64,000 nt of DNA from Pseudomonas sp. BN102 (GTDB taxonomy: Bacteria > Pseudomonadota > Gammaproteobacteria > Pseudomonadales > Pseudomonadaceae), in contig NZ_SSON01000078.1 in the NCBI RefSeq assembly GCF_029871245.1, forward strand, positions 124,001-188,000. The letters are read 5' to 3'. Positions 21,179 through 30,833 of this stretch are shown here, in pieces (the first letter of the stretch is position 1; every line of letters begins with the position of its first letter). The translations under genes were made by a program, and so were the position numbers. The notes under the pieces are model-generated. The model ran no database searches, was not told the origin of the DNA, and saw only the letters and a program-made list of their open reading frames with translations.

Positions 21179-21526
21179 TCAGGCTTCGGCCTGGAACAGC
21201 AGGCTGCGGGCCTCGGACAGGCTTTCCGCCAGTTTCAGCACCTCTTCGGAGGGAATCTGCCGGATCAGTTCGCCGGACTCGGCATCGGTGACCTTGACCA
21301 CCACCCGCCCGCTGGATTCGTCCAGGGCAAAGCTCAGGTTGCGCTGGATGTGCTGGACGAAGTCCTGGATATTGGATAACGCAGCCTCGACGGGCTTCTC
21401 CTCGGCCTTGACCGAACCCGTTTCCACTGGCTTTCCAGCAGAGCCGATCGCCAGTTCGCTGCCCGCCTGGGACTGGCGGGTAACGGCCAGCGCCGGCGGC
21501 TGGGACTGGATTTTCGTAACGTCCAT
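21179..21526 (-). CDS. flaG: FlaG family flagellar protein
   Basis: A FlaG-family protein of 115 residues. The carboxy-terminal half carries the family core NLSFALDESSGRVVVKVTDAE followed by GELIRQIPSEEVLKLAESL. FlaG is implicated in filament length control. The start has a strong GAGGTGAGGAG ribosome region. It lies between fliC and fliD, a common Pseudomonas arrangement, and may be read through from the fliC promoter. Confidence 0.93.
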   Translation of the reverse strand: MDVTKIQSQPPALAVTRQSQAGSELAIGSAGKPVETGSVKAEEKPVEAALSNIQDFVQHIQRNLSFALDESSGRVVVKVTDAESGELIRQIPSEEVLKLAESLSEARSLLFQAEA

Positions 21527-21549
21527 CTCCTCACCTCACATGGCAAGAC

Positions 21550-21576
21550 GGGGAGAAGCGCCAGGCACTTCCCCCC
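21550..21576 (-). terminator. Possible hairpin after fliC
   Basis: On the minus strand GGGGGGAAGTG pairs with CGCTTCTCCCC (with G-U wobbles) around a 5-base loop, about 30 bases after the fliC stop. The following bases are not a clear T run, so it may be an attenuator or stabilising 3-prime hairpin rather than a full terminator. Confidence 0.4.
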
Positions 21577-21605
21577 GTGGTGGTTACGCGGACTCGCTGC
21601 CGGTA

Positions 21606-23051
21606 TCAGCGGAGCAGGCTGAGCACCGCCTGCGGCAGCTGGTTGGCCTGAGCCAGGATCGCTGTGCCGGCCTGTTGCAGCACCTGGTTCTTGGTCATAT
21701 TGGCGGTTTCAGCGGCGAAGTCGGTGTCCTGGATACGGCCGCGGGCAGAGGAGACGTTCTCCGAGATGTTCTGCAGGTTGGAGATGGTGTTGTCGAAGCG
21801 GTTCTGGATCGCACCCAGGTCGGCGCGCTGGCTGTCGATCTGGCCGATGGCGGCGTCGATGACGGCGATAGCGCTCTGTGCACCATTCTGGGAGGCGATA
21901 TTGACGTTGGCTACCGAGCTGAAGGAGCTGTTGTTGGTGCCGGCAACTGCGAATACATCAGCGTTGGCGTTGGCGGTCACAATTTGCCCTTTGGAACTGC
22001 TCAACTCGACAGTACCAACTTTCGTTGATGCGATAGTGCCGCCTTCAGTCAAGGTAGCTCCGCCAAAGTTTACGCTATCGGTTGCAGTAGATGCGCCGCC
22101 AGTAACAGAGAAAGCTGCCAGGGCAATGTCGCGACCATCAGTAGTCGAGAGCGTGAGCGAAGTCTTGTCGTTAGGGTTGGCAAATGTTGCGGTAATTCCG
22201 GTGCTCTGAGAGACACCGTTAATTGCCGACTGCAGTGAAGTAAGGTCTGCCGGGTTGCTAACGTTAGCAGTGACAGCAGACCCACCGAGCGTGAAGCTCA
22301 CAGTACCCGCCACGCTCAGATTACTCAGCGTGGTGCTGTTGGAAGCTGTGGCGGTGATACCAATGCCATTTGCTGCAGTATTAATCGCAGTTGCAATGTC
22401 TTTAGCGGAAGCGCCAGCAGCATAAGCGATGTTCGCGGCAGTGCCTGCAGACGTGGTCAACGACAAGTCGGTTTCTGCAGCAATTGTGTTAGTGGCAACT
22501 ACGTTCCCAGTCACGGTTCCATCCGCGGTCAGCACGTTGCTCCCCAGAGCAGTACTACGGGCATCTGCCACGGTGACCTTGATGGTCTCGTTGGCCTGCG
22601 CGCCAACCTGGAAGTCCTTGGTGCCGAAGCTGCCGTCCAGCAGCTTCTGGCTACCGAAGCGAGTGGTGTCGCCGATACGGGTCAGCTCGGACTGCAGCTG
22701 GGTGACTTCAGCTTGCAGGGCGTTGCGCTCGGATGAACCGTTGGAACCGTTGGCCGACTGCAGGGCCAGGTCGCGCATGCGCTGCAGGATGTTGGTGGAC
22801 TGCTGCAGGGCACCTTCAGCGGTCTGGGCCATGGAGATACCGTCGTTGGCGTTGCGCACGGCGACACCCAGGCCGTTGACCTGGCTGGTCATGCGGTTGG
22901 AGATCTGCAGGCCGGCGGCGTCGTCCTTGGCGCTGTTGATGCGCGAACCGGTGGACAGGCGCTCCAGGGACTTGCTCAGCGAGCTGGAGGACGCATTCAG
23001 GTTGCGCTGGGCGTTGAGGGAAGAGGTGTTGGTATTGACGGTCAAGGCCAT
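21606..23051 (-). CDS. fliC: Flagellin FliC
   Basis: Flagellin of 481 residues, the only one in the window. The conserved D0/D1 amino terminus ([20 protein letters not shown] to about residue 165) and carboxy terminus (from about 390, ending [14 protein letters not shown]) flank a variable Ser/Thr/Ala-rich centre. The central DNA is visibly richer in A+T than the rest of the window, which is usual for the antigenically variable part of flagellin. It is preceded by a sigma28 promoter with a leader of about 85 bases and a GGAG site. Downstream is flaG. Confidence 0.97.
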   Translation of the reverse strand: MALTVNTNTSSLNAQRNLNASSSSLSKSLERLSTGSRINSAKDDAAGLQISNRMTSQVNGLGVAVRNANDGISMAQTAEGALQQSTNILQRMRDLALQSANGSNGSSERNALQAEVTQLQSELTRIGDTTRFGSQKLLDGSFGTKDFQVGAQANETIKVTVADARSTALGSNVLTADGTVTGNVVATNTIAAETDLSLTTSAGTAANIAYAAGASAKDIATAINTAANGIGITATASNSTTLSNLSVAGTVSFTLGGSAVTANVSNPADLTSLQSAINGVSQSTGITATFANPNDKTSLTLSTTDGRDIALAAFSVTGGASTATDSVNFGGATLTEGGTIASTKVGTVELSSSKGQIVTANANADVFAVAGTNNSSFSSVANVNIASQNGAQSAIAVIDAAIGQIDSQRADLGAIQNRFDNTISNLQNISENVSSARGRIQDTDFAAETANMTKNQVLQQAGTAILAQANQLPQAVLSLLR

Positions 23052-23142
23052 GGTGGACTCTCCAAAGGGACCTGGTAGTTACCGGAGCGAGCGACCCGCG
23101 GGCCTCCATGCTCGGGCCCCTGTGAGTTCGCATTCGTCTTTT

Positions 23143-23169
23143 GTATCGGCCCTGCCCCTGGGACCTTTA
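23143..23169 (-). promoter_or_regulatory. Sigma28 (FliA) promoter of fliC
   Basis: The minus strand reads TAAA, exactly 15 bases, then GCCGATAC, matching the sigma28 consensus TAAA-N15-GCCGATAA at 11 of 12 fixed positions. It lies about 92 bases upstream of the fliC ATG. This explains flagellin being a late gene under FliA/FlgM control. Confidence 0.9.
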
Positions 23170-23600
23170 GGGTTGGCTTGAAGATTTTTTCGGCTTTTTA
23201 TTTTTTGCTGTCTTGACAAGGACTTAGCAGTAAAAATCCAAGCTCGTAGGACCTGGACCTGCTTTCGCCCCCATAAGAGGGCGGGGCCTACCTACGCTTT
23301 TGGGGCGCAACTCCTGCACTTGCCCCGCCGTAGGGTGCGCCGCGCGCACCGACCGTGGGATCGACCATCGCGCGACGTCCAACACTTAGCCGTGGCGGGA
23401 TGAAACAAAAGGGATGGTCCGGCGCGACGGTGAGGCTCAACGGGCAGAGGATGCCATCCAACCTTTGCACCAGCTTGGTCACCCTCTCCCCCGCCCTCTC
23501 CCTGAAGGGAGAGGGGGCCGTCCGCGCCACGGCAAAGCTCCGAACCAAGGTGAGCATCTGAAGCGGAACGCAGTCCTGCCCTATTGCCCCCACGTGACCA
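23170..23600. repeat. Gene-free gap between flgL and fliC with two repeat types
   Basis: No convincing gene lies in this 431-base gap. Position 23170-23235 is AT-rich upstream DNA of the fliC promoter. At 23329-23350 is a CGTAGGGTGCGC...GCGCACC palindrome, and at 23480-23525 a CCCTCTCCC/GGGAGAGGG palindromic repeat of the type also found at 43701-43795, 45929-45971 and 48170-48205. An apparent 101-codon reading frame through these repeats has no plausible ribosome site and was not called. No flagellin glycosyltransferase gene is present here. Confidence 0.7.
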
Positions 23601-24857
23601 TCAACGCAGCTGGTTGAACAGGTTCAGCCCGCTGATCTTCACGTAACTCTGCTGGGCCGCGTCGAGGATGATCGATTGCATGGACAGCCGGGAAATGGCC
23701 TCGGCGTAGTCCAGGTCGCGCAGTTCGGCCTGCACGCTCTTGTTCACCAGGCCGACTTCCTCGTGGGAGGTCTGGGTGGACTCGACTATGTTCAGCCGCG
23801 CGCCGATCTGCCCGCGCACGGTGTCGAGGGTGGTCATGCCGTTGTCCAGGTTGGTCAGGGCGAGCGCCACCGAGTCGCGGACTTCGCGGCTGCCCTGGGG
23901 AGAGTCGACGCCGGACTCCAGGGATTTGCGCAGGCTGGCAATGGTGTCGAGGAGCCCGACCTTGTTCGCCGGCGCGGTGGTGGGGTCATTGTCGGGCGGG
24001 GCGATGGTGACGCTGGCGCCATTAGGTGGCGTGCCGTTCACGTGAAAGGTGACGCCGCCATAGCTGACCTGGGTGTCCTTGCCCGCCGTCAGGGTGCCGT
24101 TGACCACCGGCCCCGCCGCCGGCTGCGGCAGGGGCGTGAGGCTGTACTTGAGCGGATCGGCCGGCTCGTTGAAATCCAGCTGGATGCCGCCCGCCGGGAA
24201 GTTGGCGAAGCTCACCTCGTCATCCACCAGGGCGCCGCTGACATAGGGACCGGCCGGCGCCGCCGGGTTGCCGGTGACCGAAAGGCGCCCGGCGTTGATG
24301 GAGTTCTCGAACAGCGCACGACCATTGTCGCTGATGGGCACCTGCAGGGAGCTGGCGATCTGCAGCTGGCGCTGGCCTTCATCACCCTGGTAGCTGTAGC
24401 TGCCGTCCGGGTTGCGCACGAAGGGTTGGGTCTTGCCCTGGTAACCGGCGAAGAGGTATTCGCCACGGGCGTTGCGTGTGTTTATCAGGCCGAGGAGTTC
24501 ATCCTCGCGCTCGGCCAGCTCGGTGGCGATGGCCTTGCGGTCTGCCTGGCTCAAGGCGCCATTACCCGCCGACCCCGCCAGTTCGCGCACGCGCTGCAAC
24601 AGATTGTTCACCGAGTTCAGCGTGGCCTCTTCCTGGCTCAGGCTGCTCTGCGCCGCGGTGAGGTTGCCCTGGTACTGGTCGAGCACGGCTTGTTGCTGGT
24701 CCAGTTGCAGCAGGCGCACCGAAGCCACCGGATCGTCGGCCGGGGTGAGGATGCGCTTGCCGGAGCTGATCTGTTCCTGGGTGCGGGCGACATCGGAGAA
24801 GTTGCGCTGCAGGCCCGATACACCGTTGTTGAAGGCTTGGAGAGTGGAAATTCGCAT
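23601..24857 (-). CDS. flgL: Flagellar hook-filament junction protein FlgL
   Basis: FlgL of 418 residues. The amino terminus MRISTLQAFNNGVSGLQRNF and the conserved SGKRILTPADDPVASVRLL are typical of flagellin-fold junction proteins; the carboxy-terminal helix ends AQQSYVKISGLNLFNQLR. It connects FlgK to the filament. It is the last gene of the flgFGHIJKL operon, 12 bases after flgK. Confidence 0.95.
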   Translation of the reverse strand: MRISTLQAFNNGVSGLQRNFSDVARTQEQISSGKRILTPADDPVASVRLLQLDQQQAVLDQYQGNLTAAQSSLSQEEATLNSVNNLLQRVRELAGSAGNGALSQADRKAIATELAEREDELLGLINTRNARGEYLFAGYQGKTQPFVRNPDGSYSYQGDEGQRQLQIASSLQVPISDNGRALFENSINAGRLSVTGNPAAPAGPYVSGALVDDEVSFANFPAGGIQLDFNEPADPLKYSLTPLPQPAAGPVVNGTLTAGKDTQVSYGGVTFHVNGTPPNGASVTIAPPDNDPTTAPANKVGLLDTIASLRKSLESGVDSPQGSREVRDSVALALTNLDNGMTTLDTVRGQIGARLNIVESTQTSHEEVGLVNKSVQAELRDLDYAEAISRLSMQSIILDAAQQSYVKISGLNLFNQLR

Positions 24858-24869
24858 GGCGATGGCCCG

Positions 24870-26984
24870 TTAGCGGAAGCTGCTGATCAGGGTATCGAAC
24901 AAGGAGCGCGCAACTTGAATGATCTGGGCCGAGGCGTTGTAGTACTGCTCGAACTTGATCAGGTTGGCGGCTTCTTCATCGAGGTTGACCCCTGACAAGG
25001 AGTCACGGTTGTCGCTGGCCTGCTTGAGGATGGCGCCGGAGGCCTCGCTGTCCTGGCGGGCCTGGGCGGTCAGGGTGCCGACGCGCTCCACCAGCTGGCC
25101 GTAGCCATCGGAAAAGCTGACGCCGGAGTTCTTGCTGCCCAGGGTGGAATCGACACCCACGGTGGATTTGTTCTGCAGGTCCACCAGCTTCTGGGCGTTG
25201 CGGTTGTCGGAGACGCCGCCCTTGTTGAAGCCCAGGGTGAAGGTATCGCCATTCTGCGGCTGGCCGCTGAAGCTCTGCTGGATGCTGTAACTCTGGGTCA
25301 CCCCGCCCACAGTGACTTCCACCGCAAAGGACAGGCTATTGGACTGCCCCGGCGTCACGCCGAGGCCGGTGATGTCGGTCGGCGCGGGGGCCGGCGGCAG
25401 CTGCGGCACCGTGGTGATGCGCACGCCCGGCGGCAGCGGCGTCGGGAACTGCAGCTGGCCGCTGGCGGAATCGTAGGTCAGGGTCAGGCTGGGGAAACCG
25501 CTGATCACACCCTGCTGCAGCGGGTCGGAGCGTAGCGCCTGCATGCTGGCCAGGTTGGCCGGATCGATCACCTGGGTGATCTCCGGCGCGCCGATCACCG
25601 CGTTGCCGCGATTCTGCAGGTTGGCTTCGCTGCGCAAGGGCGCGGCGAAGGCCAACTGGTCGGCCTGGTCCAGTTCCACCGAGATGGACGAGGCGCCGGT
25701 GCGGGTCGGTTCGAGCATGAAGCGATCACCGGCGGCCGGCGTGCCGGTGAGCGTCACACTGAAGCCCTGGTCGCGTCCGGAGGCGTCCTTCAGGGTCAGC
25801 TTCAGCGGGTTGGCCGGGTCGACTGTGACCGTCATGGGCGCCCCGTCACTCAGGCGCCGCGCCTGGTAAGAGGTGCCGTCGAACTCCAGGCGATAGTCGC
25901 TGGTGCCGAGCCGGCTGGTGTCGTCGATGGTCAGGGAAGCATCCACGCCCGAGGCGTTGTCGGCGAAGGCACGGGCCCGCAGGTCCGCCAGTTCGGGGGT
26001 GTTGTAGTCGCCGAACAGCATCGAACCGACGCGTCCCTTGAGGTCGAGCCCCTGGCCCAGCTGGCCGTTGACCTGCTCGGTCACCGCCATCGCCAGGCGC
26101 CCCAGCGCGTTGAGCGAGGAGTCGAGCACTTCGTTGCGGTAGCGGATCAGGCCGCCCAGCTGGCCGCCACTGACCTGGCTGGTGACGTTCTGCCGGGTTC
26201 CGCCATTGACCAGTTCCACTTCGAAGCGAGTCGGGTCGCCGGTGCCATTGACGATGTCCAGGCGGCTTACGGTGCCACCGACCACCAGCGGCTGGCCGGT
26301 GCCGATGAAGAGGTTGAGGCTGTTGTCGTCCTGCTTGACCACCGACACGCCGATGAAGCTCGACAGCTGGCGCACCGCCTCGTCCCGGGCATCCAGCAGG
26401 TCGTTGGGCGCGTGGCCGTTGGCCGCAGCCTCGGCGATGGCGTTGTTCAGGCTGCCGATCGAACTGGCCAGGCGATTGACCTGTTCGCTGATGCTCTGCA
26501 TCTGGCTGTTGACGAAACCGTTCTGCTCGCTGAGGCGGTCGTGCAGGGTGTTGAAGCGCCGCGCCAGGCCTTCGGCGTCGGCCAGCACCAGTTCTCGCGC
26601 CGGGGTGTTGGCCGGATCTTCCGCGGCGGCCTGGAGCGAGGCGAAGAACTTCTGCAGCGACGGGCTGATGCCCGTGGTGGTGCCAGCCAGCAGCGAGTCC
26701 AGCTGGTCGATCTGGCTCTTGTAGGCGGCCACATCGCTGTTCAGCGCTGTGGAGTTGCGCAGCTGCGAGGTGAGGAACTCGCTGTAGGTCCGCCGGACTT
26801 CGGTGAGCGCCGCACCGGAGCCGATGTAGCCCGCGCCGCTGAACTGGGACAGCCGCGCGGCCTGGGAAGCATCCTGGCGACTGAATCCCGGCGTGTTGAC
26901 GTTGGTGATGTTGTGGCCGGTGATGGACAGCTGCGTCTTGCTCACGGCAAGCCCGGACAATCCGATGTTTAACAAGTCAGCCAT
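24870..26984 (-). CDS. flgK: Flagellar hook-associated protein FlgK
   Basis: FlgK (HAP1) of 704 residues. The amino terminus has the rod/hook signature LSGLAVSKTQLSITGHNITN, followed by NTPGFSRQ, and the carboxy terminus has SGVNLDEEAANLIKFEQYYN then ASAQIIQVARSLFDTLI. The middle contains variable beta-rich modules, one with a proline-rich run near residue 510. It joins hook to FlgL. Flanked by flgJ (9 bases upstream) and flgL. Confidence 0.96.
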   Translation of the reverse strand: MADLLNIGLSGLAVSKTQLSITGHNITNVNTPGFSRQDASQAARLSQFSGAGYIGSGAALTEVRRTYSEFLTSQLRNSTALNSDVAAYKSQIDQLDSLLAGTTTGISPSLQKFFASLQAAAEDPANTPARELVLADAEGLARRFNTLHDRLSEQNGFVNSQMQSISEQVNRLASSIGSLNNAIAEAAANGHAPNDLLDARDEAVRQLSSFIGVSVVKQDDNSLNLFIGTGQPLVVGGTVSRLDIVNGTGDPTRFEVELVNGGTRQNVTSQVSGGQLGGLIRYRNEVLDSSLNALGRLAMAVTEQVNGQLGQGLDLKGRVGSMLFGDYNTPELADLRARAFADNASGVDASLTIDDTSRLGTSDYRLEFDGTSYQARRLSDGAPMTVTVDPANPLKLTLKDASGRDQGFSVTLTGTPAAGDRFMLEPTRTGASSISVELDQADQLAFAAPLRSEANLQNRGNAVIGAPEITQVIDPANLASMQALRSDPLQQGVISGFPSLTLTYDSASGQLQFPTPLPPGVRITTVPQLPPAPAPTDITGLGVTPGQSNSLSFAVEVTVGGVTQSYSIQQSFSGQPQNGDTFTLGFNKGGVSDNRNAQKLVDLQNKSTVGVDSTLGSKNSGVSFSDGYGQLVERVGTLTAQARQDSEASGAILKQASDNRDSLSGVNLDEEAANLIKFEQYYNASAQIIQVARSLFDTLISSFR

Positions 26985-26993
26985 GACTCAGCC

Positions 26994-28148
26994 TCATATC
27001 CTGGTGGTCGTGCCGTCGACGGCGGCAACGGCCTGGTAGATCTGCATGCCGCGGGCGATCTGAGTGATCTTGCGGGCGTATTGCGGATCGGTGGCGTAGC
27101 CGGCCTGCTGCAGCTCGCGGACGAACTGCTCGGGGTTGTCAGTGGAGCCGAGGGCTTCCTGATAGCGGTCGTTGTTCTGCAGGAAGCTCACGTAGTCGTG
27201 GAAGCTCTGCTCGAAGGAGTCGTAGGAGCGGAACGACGCCGCTTCCTTCACCGCCTTGCCGCCCTTGTACTCAGTGGTCAGCACCCGCGCCGAGTCGCCG
27301 TCCCAGCTCTTGTGGGCCTTGATGCCGAACAGGTTGTGGCTGCTGCTGCCATCGCCCTCGCGGATGATCGACTTGCCCCAGCCGGTTTCCAGGGCGGCCT
27401 GGGCCACCAGGTAGCGCGGGTCGACGCCGATGCGCTCGGCGGCCTTCTCGGCCATGGGCAGCAAGGTCTCGATGAATTCGTCTCGCGAAGCGAACACGCG
27501 CTTGCCGGCGCCTGTGGCCTTGCCGGCGGCCTCGACGCCCACCGCTGCGCGCTCCGGCGCGGCATAGGCCTTGGCCGGAGCCCAGTCGCTGCCGGCCAGC
27601 GGCTTGCTGCCCTGCTGTTCGAGGGTCGGTGCCATGCCCGCCATCTGGCCGTCGCTGAGACGGCTCGGCAGGGCCAGGCGGCGCTGGTTGAGCAGTTTGG
27701 AATCGTCACGCGCCGGTGCCGTGGCGTCGCCATTTCCGGCGACTTGCGCCGTCCCGCTGGCCTGGACGCCGGCCTGGACCTGGGCGAAGGGATTGGGCCG
27801 CTCGGCGTGGCGGGTCTTCGACAGCTGGCGGGTCAGCACATCGGCCAGGCCGACGCCGCCCTGCTTGGACAGGGTCACGGCCAGCTGCTGGTCGTGCATG
27901 TCCTGGTAGGTCTTGGTCTCGTTGCTGTTCAGGTAGTTGCCTTCGGCGAAGGCTTCGCCGGCCTGACGCATGGACTTCATCATCTCGTTGAGGAACAGCG
28001 ACTCGAACTCCTGGGCCACCTTGCGGATATTGCCCTCGCTGTCGCGATCCTTGCCGGCCTTGAGCTGGCTCAGCCGGTTCAGGTCGGTGTAGGCGCCGCT
28101 GTCCAGCTTGGAGCTGGTGGCGAGGCCTGCGGAGAGTCTGGAGTTCAT
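26994..28148 (-). CDS. flgJ: Flagellar rod cap/peptidoglycan hydrolase FlgJ
   Basis: A dual-domain FlgJ of 384 residues. The amino-terminal rod-capping domain (about 30-110) includes VAQEFESLFLNEMMKSMRQA. A linker of variable sequence follows, then a GH73 glucosaminidase domain (about 225-375) with LVAQAALETGWGKSIIREGD, where the Glu of ALETGWG is the expected catalytic acid. It hydrolyses peptidoglycan to let the rod through. It precedes flgK in the operon. Confidence 0.95.
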   Translation of the reverse strand: MNSRLSAGLATSSKLDSGAYTDLNRLSQLKAGKDRDSEGNIRKVAQEFESLFLNEMMKSMRQAGEAFAEGNYLNSNETKTYQDMHDQQLAVTLSKQGGVGLADVLTRQLSKTRHAERPNPFAQVQAGVQASGTAQVAGNGDATAPARDDSKLLNQRRLALPSRLSDGQMAGMAPTLEQQGSKPLAGSDWAPAKAYAAPERAAVGVEAAGKATGAGKRVFASRDEFIETLLPMAEKAAERIGVDPRYLVAQAALETGWGKSIIREGDGSSSHNLFGIKAHKSWDGDSARVLTTEYKGGKAVKEAASFRSYDSFEQSFHDYVSFLQNNDRYQEALGSTDNPEQFVRELQQAGYATDPQYARKITQIARGMQIYQAVAAVDGTTTRI

Positions 28149-28158
28149 CGTCCTTTCC

Positions 28159-29259
28159 TTAAATCACGATCAGGTCGGCCTGCAGGGCACCTGCCTGCTT
28201 CAGCGCTTCGAGGATGGCCATCAGGTCGGACGGGGCCGCCCCCACCTGGTTCACCGCACGGACGATCTCGTCGAGGGTGGTGCCGGGGCCGAATTTGAAC
28301 ATCGGCTTGGCCTCTTCGTCGGCGCTGACCTTGGAGCGCGGCACCACGGCGGTCTGGCCACCGGAGAAGGCTTCGGGCTGGCTGACGATGGGGTCTTCGG
28401 TGATGGTCACGGTGAGGCTGCCGTGGGTCACGGCGGCTGGCTGCACCCGCACGTTCTGGCCGATGACGATGGTGCCGGTACGCGAGTTGATGATGACCTT
28501 GGCCACCGCCTGGCCAGCCTCGATCTCCAGGTTCTCGATCACCGACAGGTAGTCCACGCGCTGGCTCGGGTCCAGCGGCGCGCTGACCCGTACTGAGCCG
28601 CCGTCCACGGCCTGGGCCACGCCCGGGCCGAGGAGCTCGTTGAGCTTGTCGACGATGTTCTTCGCCGTGGTGAAGTCCGGGCGGTTGAGGTTCAGGGTGA
28701 GGAAGTTGCCCTGCTCGAAACCGCTCGGCACCGGCCGCTCCACGGTGGCGCCGGAAGGGATGCGGCCGGACGACGGGACGTTGACGGTGATCCGCGAGCC
28801 GTCGCTGCCCTCGGCGTCGAAGCCGCCCACCACCAGGTTGCCCTGGGCGATGGCGTAGACGTTGCCATCGATGCCCTTGAGCGGCGCCATCAGCAGGCTG
28901 CCGCCGCGCAGGCTCTTGGCGTTGCCAATGGAGGAGATGGTGACGTCGATGGTCTGGCCGGGCTTGGCGAAGGGCGGCAGGTCGGCATGGATGGACACCG
29001 CCGCGACGTTCTTCAGCTGCACGTTGCCGACGTTGGCCGGCACCTTGATGCCGAACTGCGCCAGCATGTTGTTGAAGGTCTGCAGGGTGAAGGGCGTCTG
29101 GGTGGTCTGGTCGCCGGTGCCGTTCAGGCCCACCACCAGGCCGTAGCCGATCAGCTGGTTGGTGCGTACGCCCTGGATGCTCGCCAGGTCCTTCAGGCGT
29201 TCGGCCTGGGCAAGGCCTGCGGCGAGCAGCAGGCAGAGGGCGGTGATCACTCGCTTCAT
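28159..29259 (-). CDS. flgI: Flagellar P-ring protein FlgI
   Basis: FlgI of 366 residues with a cleavable signal peptide ([19 protein letters not shown]) and the conserved mature start [20 protein letters not shown]. It forms the P-ring around the rod in the peptidoglycan layer and needs FlgA, encoded at 60361, as chaperone. The ATG at 29259 is preferred because it has a GAGG site 6 bases upstream. In-frame starts further up extend into flgH and remove the signal peptide from the terminus. Confidence 0.96.
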   Translation of the reverse strand: MKRVITALCLLLAAGLAQAERLKDLASIQGVRTNQLIGYGLVVGLNGTGDQTTQTPFTLQTFNNMLAQFGIKVPANVGNVQLKNVAAVSIHADLPPFAKPGQTIDVTISSIGNAKSLRGGSLLMAPLKGIDGNVYAIAQGNLVVGGFDAEGSDGSRITVNVPSSGRIPSGATVERPVPSGFEQGNFLTLNLNRPDFTTAKNIVDKLNELLGPGVAQAVDGGSVRVSAPLDPSQRVDYLSVIENLEIEAGQAVAKVIINSRTGTIVIGQNVRVQPAAVTHGSLTVTITEDPIVSQPEAFSGGQTAVVPRSKVSADEEAKPMFKFGPGTTLDEIVRAVNQVGAAPSDLMAILEALKQAGALQADLIVI

Positions 29260-29270
29260 GGTCGGCCTCA

Positions 29271-29984
29271 TCAGAACGGGAACAGCGGGCTCATGAAGAA
29301 CCGGTCGAACCAGCCCGGCTGGCTGGCATCGGCGAAGGCGCCGGTGCCGGAATAGGTGATGCGCGCATCGGCCACGCGGGTGGATGGCACCGTGTTGTCG
29401 GTGCCGATGTCGTCGGCGCGGACCAGGCCGGCGATGCGCACCAACTCGTCGCCGGTGTTCAGGGTCAGCCATTTCTCGCCGCGCACGGCGAGGATGCCGT
29501 TGGGCAGCACTTCGGACACCGTGACCGTGACGGAGCCGGACAGGCTGTTGCTCTGTCCCGCCTTGGAGTCGCCCTTGGTATCGCGGGTGGCGTTGTACTC
29601 GGCATCCAGGCTCAGGCGCGCGGCGTCCAGCGGGTTGAGGCCGCCGTTGGGGTTGTTCACCGAGACGCCGCCGCCGAAGAGCGAGGTCAGGCCGATGTTC
29701 GCGTTGCTGTCCTTCTGGATCTGCGAGTTGGCGTTCTTGCTGGCCTGGGTGCGCTCGTTGAGGGTGATGGTGATGATGTCGCCCACCCGGTAGGCCTTGC
29801 GGTCGTCATAGAGGTTGGTTTCAAAACCGGCCTGGTAGATGGCGCCGTTGTTCTGCGCGGCCGGCAGGGGCGTACGCGGCAGCACGGGCGCGTAGTAGGG
29901 ATCGTTCGGCTTCGGCGACGGCTGGACGCACCCCGTGATGAGGGTGCTGCCGAGCAGCGGGAGAAGAATGATCAGCCGGTTCAT
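29271..29984 (-). CDS. flgH: Flagellar L-ring lipoprotein FlgH
   Basis: FlgH of 237 residues, an outer-membrane lipoprotein. The signal peptide ends in the lipobox LITGC (Cys19). The conserved run [20 protein letters not shown] and the carboxy-terminal [20 protein letters not shown] are family markers. It forms the L-ring bushing. It follows flgG by 18 bases. Confidence 0.96.
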   Translation of the reverse strand: MNRLIILLPLLGSTLITGCVQPSPKPNDPYYAPVLPRTPLPAAQNNGAIYQAGFETNLYDDRKAYRVGDIITITLNERTQASKNANSQIQKDSNANIGLTSLFGGGVSVNNPNGGLNPLDAARLSLDAEYNATRDTKGDSKAGQSNSLSGSVTVTVSEVLPNGILAVRGEKWLTLNTGDELVRIAGLVRADDIGTDNTVPSTRVADARITYSGTGAFADASQPGWFDRFFMSPLFPF

Positions 29985-30002
29985 GGCGACTACCTCAGGG
30001 CG

Positions 30003-30788
30003 TTACAGGTTCTGCGTGACGAAAGCGAGCATCTGGTCGGCGGTGGAGATGACCTTGGAGTTCATCTCGTAGGCGCGCTGGGTGGTGATCATGTTCACCA
30101 GCTCCTCGACCACGCTGACGTTGGAGTTTTCCAGGGTGTTCTGCTGCACGACGCCAAGGCCGGTGAGACCCGGGGTGCCGACTTGCGGCGCGCCGCTGGA
30201 GGCGGTCTCGAGGAACAGGTTGTTGCCGATGGCCTGCAGGCCGGCCGGGTTGACGAAATCGGCGGTCTGGATGTTGCCGATCACCTGGGCGGCGGGGTTG
30301 CCGACCGTGGTCACGGAAACGGTGCCGTCCTCGCCCACGGTGAAGGTCTGCACCTCGGCGGGCAGCACGATGGCCGGCTCCAGGGCAAAACCCTGGGAGG
30401 TGACCAGCTGGCCGTCGGAGCTCAGGTGGAAGCTGCCGTCGCGGGTATAGGAGACGGTGCCGTCGGGCAGAAGCACCTGGAAGAAGCCGCGGCCGTTGAT
30501 GGCCATGTCCAGCGGCTGTTCGGTGGTCTGCAGGCTGCCCTGGGTGAAGATCTTCTGGGTGCCGGTGATGCGCACGCCGGTACCCAGCTGCAGGCCGGTG
30601 GGCAGCTCGCTGTCCTGGCTGCTCTGGCCACCCGGCTGGCGACGGACCTGGTACAGCAGGTCCTCGAACTCGGCGCGGTCGCGCTTAAAGCCAGTGGTGG
30701 AGACGTTCGCCAGGTTGTTGGAAATGGTGGTCAGGTTCATGTCCTGGGCGGACAGGCCGGTCTTGCTGACCCAGAGTGCCGGAAGCAT
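30003..30788 (-). CDS. flgG: Flagellar distal rod protein FlgG
   Basis: FlgG of 261 residues. The amino terminus MLPALWVSKTGLSAQDMNLT with NNLANVSTTGFKRDRAEFED, and the carboxy terminus NVSVVEELVNMITTQRAYEM, are diagnostic for the distal rod protein. Length matches the family exactly. It follows flgF after 45 bases and precedes flgH. Confidence 0.97.
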   Translation of the reverse strand: MLPALWVSKTGLSAQDMNLTTISNNLANVSTTGFKRDRAEFEDLLYQVRRQPGGQSSQDSELPTGLQLGTGVRITGTQKIFTQGSLQTTEQPLDMAINGRGFFQVLLPDGTVSYTRDGSFHLSSDGQLVTSQGFALEPAIVLPAEVQTFTVGEDGTVSVTTVGNPAAQVIGNIQTADFVNPAGLQAIGNNLFLETASSGAPQVGTPGLTGLGVVQQNTLENSNVSVVEELVNMITTQRAYEMNSKVISTADQMLAFVTQNL

Positions 30789-30833
30789 CTATTTCTCCTC
30801 GGGCGCCGGAATCATGGCGCCGCGTGCTGGTGA

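Noticed and set aside
23288-23593. 101-codon minus-strand frame between fliC and flgL
   Set aside because: Runs through two interspersed repeats, lacks a ribosome site and has repeat-derived sequence.
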